64,000 bases of DNA from Alligator mississippiensis (lineage: Eukaryota; Chordata; Crocodylia; Alligatoridae): assembly GCF_030867095.1 (NCBI RefSeq), contig NC_081831.1:42407319-42471318 (forward strand), read 5' to 3'. Of this stretch, positions 11,210-22,325 are shown piece by piece; position 1 is the first letter of the stretch, and the number at the start of each line of letters is the position of its first letter. A model generated the notes under the pieces. That model saw only the letters and a program-made list of their open reading frames with translations, searched no databases and had not been told where the DNA came from. Position numbers and translations under genes: made by a program.

Positions 11210-14110
11210 ATTGTTGGCTTAGTTAATTGAGCGACTCAGGTGTAAGTCTCAGTCTTTGAGGGCCAGGCCAGCAGCCATTTGCAGGTTGCACTTTAAGATA
11301 CTGTTGGCCCGTTCTACTAGTCTATTAGATTGAGTGTGATAGGGAATGTGATAGGTTCACAGCACATGATGTCTCACCGTCTATTCATAGACAAGGTGGT
11401 TGCGAAAATGTGAACTGTTGTTACTTTGCAGTTCTATGGGAGGCGGGTAGATAGCTAACAGGTTTTCCAGTGCTTTGGCATAGGCCCGGGCGAACATTAT
11501 TCTGGTGACCACTTCCACTGCTATAAACACATACTGTCGCTTTTTGGGGGTGCGGGGGAGTGGGCTTATAAAGTCACATTGCTAAACCTGCCATATTACT
11601 TTTTCATCGCATAACGACAAAGGGGTAGTCAAGGCAGGGGTCAGTTGAGCTTTGACTTCCTGAGAGGTAATGCAGGAGTTGACCAATTCCTGAGCTTTCC
11701 TTTTAGTTAGGTGAATGCCCCAGGTGGCTGCTAGGCGAGCAGTGCCATCGCAGCCAGGGTGCCTATGCTGCCGACGCAGCCATTCTGCGGCTAGCACTCC
11801 AGGGGTCTGCTGGAGGGAGGGGCTGGGCGGCTTCTCTGGGGGTGACTGAACTTTTACTTTAGCAGCAAGGGCTTCTGTGCTGCTTTTGGCTAGCTTATTT
11901 ACTTGCCTGTTCTACTTTGCCTCAAGCTCTTCAGCTTTTCTGTTTTCATGTGCTGCACTAACATGTCGTATATGTAAGGGGAGGCTTCTCTGTGCCATTT
12001 TCCACAAGGCTTCCCACTTTTCATGGCTTTAGATGTCTCTTCTCTGCTTTTTGAAGTTTTCTTTTTTCCACAGGGGTAGCCACTTGGTGCAACCCTCCAC
12101 TACTATTCACGAATCACAGTAGATATAAATGGGCTTTGTAGGGCGGCTTGGTCCCTCTACAAGTTTATACTCAGCTACTCCAACTACAGTGGCTAGCTCA
12201 GCATATTGTGCACTTTGACTATTTCTCTCTAGTGTGAGTTGTTTACTATCTCGAATTTGTATGGCAGCCTCCCTCCAGGTGCAACTTTTGTCTGAGCTGT
12301 CAGTAAACTAGACTTCTATGTCTTCTGGCGTTTCTATGTCGGGTGAAAAGGGAGGTGCTTCTTTAATGGGAGACGGCTCATCAGAGCTGGCTGTGTCTGG
12401 GTATATGTTAATTGTGCTTTCTGTAACTTTTTTTACTAGCGCCGGACACTTCTTTGGGGTAATGCGCTGAGCTTGACTTAAAATATAATAGATTCATTTT
12501 TGCACTGTTGTTTCTTGGGCTCGCCCTCCTGGCGGGAGGTGTTGGTCAAACAATGCCGTTCTCAGGATGGGCACTGGGGTGGTTGTGACGGGGTAACTCC
12601 CTTCTCAGGGCTTCTGTGGTTTTTAAAGCTGCGGCTGCCGCACACAGCATTTGTTCTAGCAGGGTGTATCGGGCTTTAGCCCCTTTTCAGCCTCGGCTCC
12701 AAAACCCAAGGGGTTTTCTCTCTGCCTCAGGTGTATCCCTTTGCACAAGCTTCAATGGGGCCTCCCGTCGGACACATTTACATGGAGCCAGAGCTCCCCT
12801 TCTGGGTGCCGTGCTGCTAGGGAGGCGTGGGTAGTTACTGCTTCCTTGAGGGCTCGAATGTCATGTTGGTGCTCAGGGCTCTATTTCTACTGTGTCTTCT
12901 TCTTATACAAATTATACAGAGGCCAAGCCAACACGCTAAACTCGGGGACATGCAGGCACCAGAAGTTAAGCGCTCCCAGCTGGGCTTGCAGTTTATTTAT
13001 GTTGTTCGCGCAGGGGTATCTACCAGACTCTGCAGCTCTCTAGCCAGTATGGTGGGTTTACCTTGCTGCCATTGGATTCTCAGGAATTCATATTGGGGCT
13101 CAACTTCTTGGATTTTTTTGTTGGACAGCATGAACCCAAACACCTGCACCTCCTCCTTTAGGGACTCAAAAGCACAAGCAGTTTAATTCCTGGTCTTGGC
13201 TTCTCACTGTGACGTCGTCGACATACTGCCAGACATGTACTTCCGGATGATTTAATTAGACTTCATGGACTACCGCAGCTAGCACTTCGTGGGCTAAGGT
13301 GGGGCTGTGCACCCAACCCTGGGGCAGGACTGTGTAGGTGTACTGCTGTCTTAGCCATGTGAAGGCAAACAAAGGCCAGTGATCTTCATGGGTGGGGACA
13401 GCAAAGAACATGTCTTTAATGTCTATGGATCCCATCCACTGGGGTCCATAACACTTAACGCTTTCTGTTAGTGCAGGCATGGATGGGACCGCAGCTGTCA
13501 GATGGTCGGTGTTGGCATTCAAAGCCTTAAAATCAACAGTTAATCACCAATTCTTATTTGGTTTACGTACTGGCCACACCGGGTTGTTGTATGGAGAATG
13601 AGTTCGAATGATGGTTCCATCCTCCAGCTGCTGGTTGATAATGTCCTGGATGGGTTGCATTGCTTCGCGGGGTGTGCGGTATTGAGGTCGGTGTACCCCC
13701 TTCATGGCCGGCAGGGTGAGCGGGATCATGGAACATCAGGCTACTGCCATCATTACGTCCTCCTGCTCACCTTCCTGAACTATGGCACAGCTAAACTGCC
13801 AGGTTTCCTGCTTAAGGATAAACCGCTGCCCCTGCAACATGTTTAGTCTCAGTAGGTTTCGCCCTCCCCAGAGCATTACAGAGGCTGCTGTTACTATGGA
13901 GCCATTAGGCAAGGTGAACGTAGGCCGGACCAGATGTCCCGGTTGTTTGGCGCCTCCAACTCCTGCTACCTGGTAGGGGGTTTCCAGTGCCCCTTTTTAT
14001 TTTGCACAGTCCAAAACACACAGCTGGTGCCAGTGTCTAGTAGCATGTTGATTGACCTTTTTCTTCTATTTAAACAAATTTTTATAGGCACTGGGATTAA
14101 AGGGGCCAAT
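11210..14110 (-). pseudogene. Retroviral pro-pol remnant
   Basis: Fossil of the protease-polymerase region in its normal order. Seen on the minus strand: LLDTGT of the aspartic protease; QYRTPREAMQPIQDIINQQL, SIDIKDMFFAVP, LPQGWVHSPT and a YVDD box of the reverse transcriptase; TDSSDKS and AQYAELATVV of RNase H; an H-x3-H...C-x2-C-like zinc region (around WLRRQHRHPGCDGTARL); and the RLVERANSIL block that follows the integrase catalytic core. The region is broken in several places. Confidence 0.8.
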
Positions 14111-14139
14111 ATTATTCCATGTTACTGGTCCCCGATCTT

Positions 14140-15690
14140 CTACTGCCCCCACAATGGCCCCTTGCCTGGGGGGCTGAGTCGGCCGGGCTTCCTACCGCTG
14201 GGGGCCAGGGGGTGCTGAGGGTTCTGTCTTCTCCTCTTTCCCGTCTTTGCAGTGTTTGGCTCACAACCCTTGCATGACTGTGGTGGGCAGCCCGTCAAGT
14301 TGCTCTTTACTAAACTTTGCCACCAGTAAATCCTTCCACATCCAGGCATGCAGGGTCTCAGATTTTTCACCCCCAACTTTCCCGGATTTAGGGGGCCCCG
14401 CTGGCTCGCCCCCTCTTTCAGCTGCAACCATGGCCTTGGCCTGGTGCAAGGGTTTAGTTACCCCATGCTTCGATAGGAGGGGAAAGAGTTCCACTAATTC
14501 CTGAATCACTTCTCTTACCGGGTTTCTTATCATTGCCTGCTCCTTGGCCAGCATAGCGGAGGTGAAATCAGTGGGCACTCGTCGACAGAACTTTTTCCAC
14601 ATTGCTTCTGTTATTAGTGTGGCATCAAGGTGAATTGCCCACTGTTGGTGGTCTATGTTTCTTTCCAGTGCCAGCTGATATAAACGAAATACAGCCTCTT
14701 CCACATTAGACCACCCCCGACTGCTAGGGCAGAGCTCTCCTTCCGTGTTGCCATAGCAGCCAGTGGCTGCCTGCACCGCAGCACAAAACAACGTCATGCT
14801 CTCTGTTGTTGCTACGAACTGCGTTAAGGGAAAGCTGGGTCTCAGTACAAGCTGGGATGCTTCAGCGCAGTTAAGCCTTACTCCCGCTGCCCCTTCTATA
14901 TACATTTGTACTAAACAATCCATTACTGGTTCCCCAGGCTTGGACTGGTACTGTTCCTGCAGGCCTTGGATTTCCATCCTTGTGAAGGAGTGCTGCTCTA
15001 TCTGGGTGGGTTGTCCCTGACGAGCACAGGTCACTTGCACTGGGAAGGTTTGGGCCAGCTCTCTCTCTAAATTCTCTTGGGCTGGTGAGGCATAGGGAGG
15101 TGGGACCATGTGGGCCTCTTCTGCAAGTTTCACATACTCGCCTTCTGGGTCATCTCACAGCTCAGTCTCTAGTATCTCACCATACAGACACTGCTGCACC
15201 CTTTCTTGGGTTGGGAGGGCTCGACTGACTGCACCACTTGTACCTTTCTCTCGAGGGAGGTGATTGCCTGTGCATCTAGTATTTTCCTCTCTCGATGCTC
15301 TAGTATCTCCAGGTGGTTTTCCACTGCTCTGGCCGCTGCGCAAGCCACACTACTAGAATCCTTTTCTTCTCTCAATTCCCTCTCAAGCTGGGTTATTCAC
15401 TCTTTTTAGGGATTGGTTCTCCTGATGAAACTGAGTGGCCTCCTCCGCCCCCAGTCTTAAGCAAGTTGCCAGCAGCCAAGACAAGCGTCTTTTCTTGGGT
15501 CTGCCCTTCTGCACGGCAATGAACACGGCCCACTGACAGGGTACCGTGGAAGGATCACTCCAGGAGGGTCTCAACCTCTCTTTATCCCACCCCGGATTCC
15601 TAGTACCCGTAACTTCTTCTATCAAAGCAATCAGCGGGGCCCACCCCTCTGTACCATTCTTCCCCTCCGAACTCTCCATCCTTGATCCTG
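14140..15690 (-). pseudogene. Retroviral gag remnant
   Basis: Two long minus-strand stretches (15,679-15,383 and 15,133-14,261) lie directly after the LTR and primer-binding region, in the gag position. The second contains a capsid-like helical text (for example FPLTQFVATTESMTLFCAAV and ALERNIDHQQWAIHLDATL) resembling retroviral capsid domains. No sure CCHC knuckle was identified. The gene is broken. Identity rests on position and general character rather than on a named match. Confidence 0.62.
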
Positions 15691-15706
15691 TTCATGATGC
15701 CAATTT

Positions 15707-16310
15707 TGTTACAGGCCAGCTAGGCACTGTGAGTGTATCAGCCGTTAGGCTGCTAGGTTTGAGATCAAGAAGGCAAGTAGGGAGTGAAGCAAAGGCAAAT
15801 TTACTGATAGCTCACGCATACAACAGTTAACAGAAAAATTACTAGGACAAACAGATAGTATAATAATAAAAAGCTAATAGTAAATAATAACAACAGATAG
15901 ACAAAATGACAAAGAGATCCCACATGGGGTTGGCAACTTATCAGCAGTCCCTCTATGCCAGGTGCACGCCAAGTTGTTCCAGCGAAGTCAGGCGTCCCCA
16001 ATCAATGCTGTCCAAGAGGTCAATGGGAAGGTCCCTAGCTCAGGATCCAGTCCTCGCTCACACTGGGAGTCCAGGGTCCAGGCTTGGTACAGCAATGATC
16101 CTTCTGTTCCATCCTTAACGCTGGTCACTTGACATACATGCTACTTTATACTTTTTTTTATGCTAATCTGTTAGTTTAGAGCTACTCACAATCTTGCCCT
16201 ACAGCTGTTACCCTATGGGATTAGAAGGTGTCAGAAATTATCATAAAAGGTTACTGCCTAAACTTGGACTCACCCAATAAACAAATCACACCATATCACT
16301 TTGGGGTTTG
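15707..16310 (-). repeat. 5' LTR of the endogenous retrovirus
   Basis: About 604 bases between the gag leader and the Tx1-like LINE. The + strand left edge is TGTTACAGGCC (reverse complement ends in CA), preceded by CAAT; just inside lies a primer-binding-like TTGGCATCATGAACAGG on the minus strand. The outer 122 bases match the partial copy at 8,799-8,920. AGTATAAAG and TTTTATGATAA on the minus strand are TATA-like. The exact outer end is uncertain by several bases. Confidence 0.65.
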
Positions 16311-16587
16311 AGATTAGCATTTACTGCGCCTAAATTCAACCCTTTGGTTTCTTCCTCTTTTTTCAGCTCTTCCTCAGATTTTCGAAAGATGTTAATTATA
16401 TTTTGTGGTCAGGGTTTGTCGTTATGGCCGAACCTTAAGTAAGAACCGTGAGACTAGTTGATGTTTGCAGTTTTATTTTTGGGGCCCAGTTAATCCCATG
16501 ATCAGTGCAGATAGTTAGTTTCAACACTCTGGTTAAACTTAGGACAGACAAGTTACATTTGCGGGTTACAAACTTGCAAGTTTTGCA

Positions 16588-17530
16588 TTAGCTAATATTA
16601 ACTGCCAGACAATTACCAGATGTCTCCAAGAGCATATTTATTGATTTAACCCCTATGATTCTGGCTGTCGGGGGGGGGGGGGGGGGGATTTCAGGTACCT
16701 CCTTTCTTGTCTCAATTTCAAGTTTGGCTTTCTTTTCCTCACTCTCTGGGACTTGCTGTTTTACCTGACTGGGCCTTCCCTTGTATTCCCTTGTAGAGCT
16801 CATCTTGTTGGCCTCTGTTTGCTTTTTCTTCCTACTCTTGTGCTTTTTGCTCTTTTGCTGAGTCCACTCGTACCCCTCTAGGGGTTCAAAACAATGGGAA
16901 GAGGTTTCTTGGGTTTCTTCTTTCTTCCCTTCCAGCTCCTTCCTTTTCTGGGGTTGCTTTATACTGGGGCATAGGTCTTCCTCTCTTTTCTCTTTTGATT
17001 TTTTCTTCTCCCTCTTTCCCTCATTCTCTTGTTCCATGGCTGAGCCTGTTGCATTCCTATTCAGTTCCATTAACATCTCAATGCTCCTTATGACTGACTC
17101 AGAGACAGGAGTCTCCTCTAGCCCTGGGGACAGGGTTCCTCCTTCTTTTTCCACAGAGTTCCCATCCTGCTCCATCTCCTTCTCACTCTCCTCTTCTGAA
17201 CTATCCTGCATTTCTGACTTGGAGGTGAAGGACTTTAAATCCTCCTCCTCTTGTTTCCCTGTGTACTCACTTGCCCGCAGGTATTTCCTGAAGAGGAGGC
17301 CCTTCTCCTCACAGAGGTTGCACTGTTTCTCTTTGTTGCACTCTTTGGATTTGTGCAGTCTGATTGCAGATAGCAAAGAGCTCTATTTTGCACTCTCCTC
17401 TCAGATGCCCCTCCTGTCCACATTTGTGGCACAGTTTGGGTTGGCCTCTATAGTAAATCAGGCTTTTGTGGTGCCCCAGGTACAAACCACCTCCCCCTCT
17501 CCCCCATGCATGCATGGGAGAAAGAATAGG
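16588..17530 (-). pseudogene. Tx1-like LINE ORF1 (zinc-knuckle protein)
   Basis: The minus strand reads LGHHKSLIYYRGQPKLCHKC followed by GQEGHLRGEC. The YYRGQPxLC-x2-C-x4-H-x4-C arrangement is the zinc-knuckle region of Tx1-clade ORF1 proteins. A second cysteine cluster follows (CKIELFAIC, then CNLCEEKG in another frame), then a long lysine- and glutamate-rich tail with EKREEDLCP, KSKKHKSRKKKQTEANK and a proline run encoded by an 18-base G tract on the + strand near 16,672. The frame 17,376-16,588 stays open for 262 codons. The knuckle lies in the overlapping frame 17,515-17,309, so one frame change separates them. Confidence 0.68.
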
Positions 17531-17599
17531 GGGCCCCCCGGAAAATCTTTAGTAAAAGGCAAAAGATTTGTATGGTTTGAAGAGAAAACCCAAGCAACC

Positions 17600-17620
17600 C
17601 TGGCAACCTAATCGCACTGT
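17600..17620. repeat. Right target-site duplication of Tx1-like LINE
   Basis: CTGGCAACCTAATCGCACTG followed by T, 20 of 21 bases identical to 7,933-7,953. It marks the 5' boundary of the minus-strand LINE. Confidence 0.8.
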
Positions 17621-17800
17621 GTAGGAAGAACCCTCACCATAACTACATGAAGAGTGGTGGTCCACTGGCTGGCACAGCATCTGAATGAGACCTGGGGGTC
17701 ACAATCAACTGGAAGACTGTCCTGACTTGACGAGGCAATACACAAGTTGCCCTTGCCAGGCCAGAGAGAGTGGGCACCAAGGTGGCACAAAGCTGATGGA
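17615..17800 (+). mobile_element. Old CR1 LINE fragment
   Basis: The + strand reads GRKNPHHNYM, SGGPLAGTASE and DLGVTINWK, the LHLGRKN...RDLGV block of CR1 ORF2. It is in opposite orientation to the CR1 at 7,331-7,932 and meets it at the LINE target site, so before the LINE arrived the two CR1 copies stood head to head. The right end is vague. Confidence 0.6.
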
Positions 17801-18622
17801 AGCATCCTTTATTTAAATTTCTTTTGTTTCTCAAAGCCAATCTATTCATCCTTGTGAGTGGAGTCATCTCTCTATCAAACATTGCTCTCATTTCCCTCAC
17901 GTGTTGCTGGCTTAGCTGAGTTTCTGCACAATCTGGCAAAGAGTCCTGGCAAAACCTGCAGGTTCTGAGCACTGAAGTATGGGCAGTGCTCCTCCAACAT
18001 CCCCCCTCCAAACCATGGGAGGGAGCCCTTTCCCCCTGAAGGACAGTTAGGTCCAGGATGAATCAAATTAGTCACTGCAAACAATAAGAAAATCCTCCTT
18101 GGCACACCTCCCACTCCTTAGTGCCCTTTGCACATTGCTGAGGCACATGCTGGGAATTACACCCCCTCTCCTCTGTGATTTTATTACATATTTTTAAAGA
18201 GAATGTAATACTCAAAGGAAAGTCACCTGAAACAAGCCTGGATGCTGAAAAACAAATACAACCAGATAGGCACCAATATCGTCATTTGTTATTATATGAT
18301 GGACTCACCATGGGCCCATAAAATGAAATTCAGGCTCTCACACCGCAAGGGTGAAGGCAGTTTGAATGTAGGCATATTGCTCCAATCCAGTACAAAATAG
18401 GATTCACAGGCAAAATTTGGGTCTAGATCCAAATTTGGATTTAGATTTGGATTTCACACATTATTTCTCAGGAGCTTGGAGCTGAGTTTTGGATCCACCC
18501 ATCTCTGTTACTATATATTTATATCCTGCCAGATGGAAACCTCTGCCACACTCTTACTCATAGCACAACTAATTATTTATCTAAGCATCAGGCACAGCTG
18601 AGCATAGAAGTTAAGGTCATTG
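17801..18622. other. Unassigned intergenic DNA
   Basis: AT-rich intergenic DNA. Apart from a run of similar words at 18,418-18,456 (ATCCAAATTTGGAT, GATTTGGATTT) I see no feature. Confidence 0.5.
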
Positions 18623-18630
18623 CTTATAAC

Positions 18631-19507
18631 TAGAGGTGCACCGATACATCAGTCCCATATCGGGTCAGCACTGATATAAGGAAAATTGACAGTACTGGCA
18701 ATCAGTTTTTTTTTTGGCTGATAATGTCACCGATAAATGCCCCTGTACATGCATGCAGCTGCAGCACAGCATGCAGGTGGCCAAGAGCACAGCCTGGTAG
18801 CATCCAGCTGGTAAGTCTGTTGTGGGGGAAAGGGCAGGGGTAGAGAAGGGCAGATCGAGGCCCCCATGGTGAGGGAGGGAGTGGGGCTGGGGCTGGGGCA
18901 GGGACAGGCACTGTCCAGCCAGGGTGGGGTGGGGCATGGGACGAAGTTGCGAATGGCTTGTCCAGGGGGCACAGGAGGGGAGGGGCTGGTTCCCGCCATT
19001 GCACACATTTCGCAAGGGCATGGAGGGCATGTGGCCCCAGATCTGCACATGGGGTGAGGGTGGGTTGTCGCTGTGGACTGGGACCTGGGCTGCACTGGGC
19101 TCTGGGCTCTTCCCGGCAAGGGGACCAGGCCAGGCTGCACTCAGGGTGGGTGATGGTGGGAACCCAGGGTGGGCCCTGGCAGCTCCAGGGGTGTGTACAG
19201 CAGTGGGAGCCACTCCCTGAGCCCCCTGGACAAGCTGCTCATGGCTCCTTCCCATGCCCTGTCCCTGCTGGGCAATGCCAGCCCCTGCCCCAGCCCCACT
19301 CCCTCCCTCACCATGGGGGTCTCAATCTACCCCCTTCTTACCCCTTTCCTCTCCTCACACTCCTTCCCCCACAACAGACTTACCAGCTGGATGCTGCTCT
19401 CCAAGCTGCCGGGCCGCATATTGGCAATCGGATTGGTATCGGCCGATATGGCTCCTTAAAAATCAGCCATCTGTATCAGCCCAAAAAATTCTGTCAGTGC
19501 ACCCCTA
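18631..19507. mobile_element. Palindromic non-autonomous hAT element
   Basis: The element is bounded by a perfect 8-bp target duplication CTTATAAC (18,623-18,630 and 19,508-19,515), the length typical of hAT transposons. The terminal inverted repeats read TAGAGGTGCACCGA and, from the other end, TAGGGGTGCACTGA. The inversion continues deep inside: CCAGCTGGTAAGTCTGTTGT at about 18,798 is mirrored near 19,376, and CCCATGGTGAGGGAGGGAGT at about 18,862 is mirrored near 19,310. The element is thus a long imperfect palindrome of nearly 900 bp with a GC-rich core. No transposase is encoded; the long open frames across the core are by-products of its base composition. Confidence 0.88.
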
Positions 19508-19515
19508 CTTATAAC

Positions 19516-21094
19516 TATTCATCACTCACTATGCAAGTGCATAGGAGCAGCCCAAAGGGGTGAGGAGCAGGAGCAGGTAACCTCACAGACTTCTCATTCT
19601 CTGGCCTCTCTGACCTCCAGCCAACACAAAGTAACATAGATGGCTGCCTCTCCCTGGTTACCTGCTTCATTGCTTTGAATTCCCACAGCAATGAAGGCAA
19701 TTGCACTAAAGCCACGGGTGGCTCAGCCCTGCCAGAAACAGAAAACAAGCAGCTTTTCATTTCACCTCAGCTGACTGGGCTGCTCTCTGCCACTCAGAGA
19801 GGGATCCCATTAAACACATCAATACAATCCCATTGAACAACTATGAATAGCCAAAGAGCTCCTGAGCTGTGTCCTTCTTGCCCTACCTGCCCCTCTCCTT
19901 TCCTCCAACACACATGCACAGTCTCCTTCTGCAGTATTCATTGTAGTTAACACCTCTCTAGTTAATAGGGCCACACTCCAGCTGCAGAGACAGGGTGTGT
20001 TAACAGCTGACTGGTTGTGCTAGCTCATGCTGAAGTCTGTACCTATCTCAAGCCAAAAGAACCACCACACCCAGTTAGAGGTTTTGTGTATGGACAAGAC
20101 TTTAATAAAAGCAGCATTTCAATTATAACTCAAGTTAGCATTGCAGTGAGGATAAGCCCTCCGTCCTGGGAATTTGGAGGCCTTACTGCTAAAGCCCTGG
20201 GAAACCCCAAGCCTCTGGCCAAATTTCTCAGGCTTGGGAGTTGATCACTCACAACTGCCCAGCACAGTGGACGAAGGGTCAAAAGAGTCCAGAGGCAGCT
20301 TAAAGGACTTGAATGGAAGAGGGCTAGAAGACTTCAACATGTAGAAGTGGATCCTTTCCCCAGTACCTTTGACTTTGGGGCCCAAGATAAATGGGACACA
20401 TTTGCCAGACATCAGTCCTTGGATCTGTACAAGAAGAAAAAAAAACCTGGTGAAGGTTTCCAAGTGCCATACTAACTTGTTTTGCCCAACTCTAAGAAGC
20501 TGCTGGTCTTCAGACCCTGTGGAGGATGGGGGAGGGGGCATAGCTCCTTAAACAAGAAGCAATTATTGAACTTGCAGCTCAAAGAAGCTTTTGTTCCCTT
20601 CCAGTGCCACTGCTGCTTCCCTCTAGCCCCAGGAGCTGGGATAGGAGGACACCTAGTGGGGATCAGATGCTCCAGTACTCCAGCAGGCTTCTTGCCACAG
20701 AAACTGAAAGGCTGCAATGGCCAGAACCTAGAGCTGCTTTCAAAGGGCAGATCCAGAAGGATCTACTGGCATTAGCACAGCTAATGCAAGCTGCAAACCT
20801 CAGTCTTATTCCAGGAATCAGTGCTCTAAGGGGATGTCGGTGCTGTACTGGGGACCCAGGGATTGGTGCTACTATGTGGAAATTGTCCCCTGGTGAGAGG
20901 TCAGGACCCAGGGTGATGGTTTTGTTCAGTATGGAGCGCTCAGTTGCCAAAAGGGAGCTGGGCTCCGCTGTAAAAGGAAGTCAGATCCTCTGCCAGGGGC
21001 CTGTGCTGTGAATGGGGCCCAATCCCCCTGGGAAATCCAGGAGGAGGGGTTCAGTCTAGAATGTCCAGAGTAAAGTGTGAATTACTGTGATGCA
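19516..21094. other. Unassigned intergenic DNA
   Basis: No gene or named repeat recognised. Scattered short open frames show no family motif. Confidence 0.5.
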
Positions 21095-21245
21095 GGGGCT
21101 TAGGTTATAGCTGTGTTGGTCTAAGGACATAGGCAGACAAGATTCCTTGGGTGAATTTGATATCTTTTATTAGACCAACTGAAATAGTTGGAGAAAACTT
21201 ATTAAGCAAGCTTTCGGGTTCAAAAACCCTTCGTCAAGCTAAGGG
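21095..21245. repeat. Dispersed repeat copy, class undetermined
   Basis: Contains TTATAGCTGTGTTGGTCTAA, TTTTATTAGACCAACTGAAA and AAGCTTTCGGGTTC followed by CCTTCGTCAAGC. This word set recurs widely in turtle and crocodilian genomes. A fragment in the opposite orientation lies at about 40,010-40,110 (CAGACCAACGCAGCTACCAC) and a short one near 57,795. I do not know its class with certainty. Confidence 0.55.
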
Positions 21246-22043
21246 ATTACTGTGATGAGAATTTCAGTTCCATCCTCCAGTACACAGGGAGAAGTTCCTG
21301 GACATACAGGAGGGTATGACAATGATAACGCTTTTATTTCCTTTCCTTAATTTTTAGAAGACATGATCTGCCTGGTTTGGTTGGGGAGAGGAACAGAGGG
21401 CTGTATTAGCTTATGGAACAGCTTGGGCTTACACATAGGCAGATAGATATTGCTTTTACAAGCTCTAGAATTTGCTTAGCACACAAGCTAGCCGTTACAC
21501 AAGAGGTCTCTGGCCTAGAGCAGACCCCCCCAGTGAGCATGGAGCTGAAAGTCAGATGCAGCCAAATGTCACGGACAGGTGCCTCCTGAGTCACACAATT
21601 TGTGGGCAGGCCCCAGGGCAGGCCCAAAGTCCTATATCCACTTTCATACTTCTGTGCTGCAACATGCTGCCAGCCTGCATGGCAAAAAACCTGCCCTGTC
21701 TTGAGCGGTGCTGAGTCATGGGCCAAGCTCAGGTGGGGCATGTACACCCCCGCCCCCCGTGTCCTCCCTACCAGTTGTCTGTGGTCATGGACACTGGGAC
21801 CTACTGGCAGAAGAGCTGCCTGAAAGGTCTTGTGGTACCACACATACTTCTGCATCCTTCTTCCTCAAAGCATCTAAGCGCTAGCACATCCAGCTGCAGT
21901 GTCACAGCTCCCCAGCAGCTAAGGAGGTGCAGGCTTCAGGAGAAGTTCATTTCCCTATCAAGAAGGTATGTTATATCCTGTGCAGTCACCCTTAGCTGGG
22001 GGGTAAATACCCAAAGCAAAGTGCTGTTCATCATGCACTAGGC
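21246..22043. other. Unassigned intergenic DNA
   Basis: No gene or repeat recognised. Confidence 0.45.
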
Positions 22044-22325
22044 CAATGGTTTACAACCCCTCAGAAAATGCCAGCTCATAGTTTTCAGTCATTTTTGGCT
22101 ACAGAAAAACTCTAAAGCAATTCTTCTGCTGCAAAGAACTCAAAAAGACAACAACAGGTCCAGATGTTTCTAACAGTATATATTCCTATTCTTAAATCTC
22201 TGGGTTTATCCTGCAAATCATGTTTGCATATCAAACAGTACTAACTTTGTGTGGCACCCTCTGGCACAACTGAAAGGATCTCAAGATACCCAAAAGTGCC
22301 ATGCCACGCTGCTGAAGAATCACTG
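22044..22325. mobile_element. Old short hAT element
   Basis: The left end CAATGGTTTACAACCCC and the right end (reverse complement CAGTGATTCTTCAGC) are decayed forms of the CAGTGGTTCTCAACC terminus common to many hAT elements. Flanking octamers CACTAGGC and CACTAGAT match at six of eight positions, as an aged target duplication would. Confidence 0.62.

Larger units (their letters stand above)
8799..16310 (-). mobile_element. Endogenous retrovirus, class III (ERV-L)-like, broken
   Basis: A minus-strand proviral fossil of about 7.5 kb. Recognisable parts from its 5' end: LTR (15,707-16,310), primer-binding region just inside it (about 15,687-15,706), gag (15,690-14,140), protease with an LLDTGT box (about 14,050-14,020), reverse transcriptase (13,740-13,190), RNase H (about 12,330-12,170), integrase (11,797-11,210), then unassigned DNA where env would be, and a partial 3' LTR (8,799-8,920). 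The LPQGWVHSPT text in the RT is closer to ERV-L/foamy-like polymerases than to gamma- or betaretroviruses; this assignment is tentative. The copy carries many breaks and is not coding. The two LTR segments differ at about 12 of 122 aligned positions by eye, mostly transitions, suggesting an insertion tens of millions of years old if the slow crocodilian rate applies. Confidence 0.82.
7954..17599 (-). mobile_element. Tx1-like (L1 superfamily) LINE, interrupted
   Basis: A minus-strand non-LTR element whose two remaining parts are far apart. At the right (17,530-16,588) is ORF1 with a CCHC zinc knuckle. At the left (about 8,796-8,100) is the end of ORF2 with a zf-RVT type domain. The 3' end is an A-rich tail (7,954-7,990: on the minus strand an A8 tract, then AAAACCAAACAAA) that directly abuts a 21-bp target duplication (7,933-7,953 and 17,600-17,620). 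An endogenous retrovirus occupies 8,799-16,310. The endonuclease and reverse transcriptase of ORF2 are not seen on either side of it, so besides the insertion several kilobases of LINE have been lost. Knuckle plus zf-RVT points to the Tx1 clade; an ordinary L1 lacks such an ORF1 knuckle. Confidence 0.75.

Noticed and set aside
16588-17376. Lysine/glutamate-rich 262-codon frame as a host nuclear protein
   Set aside because: Its upstream text carries the YYRGQPKLCHKC knuckle of Tx1-type ORF1, so it is LINE-derived.
18665-19563. Open frames of 100-200 codons on both strands
   Set aside because: They fall in the GC-rich palindromic core of a hAT element, are proline- and glycine-rich by composition and match no transposase.
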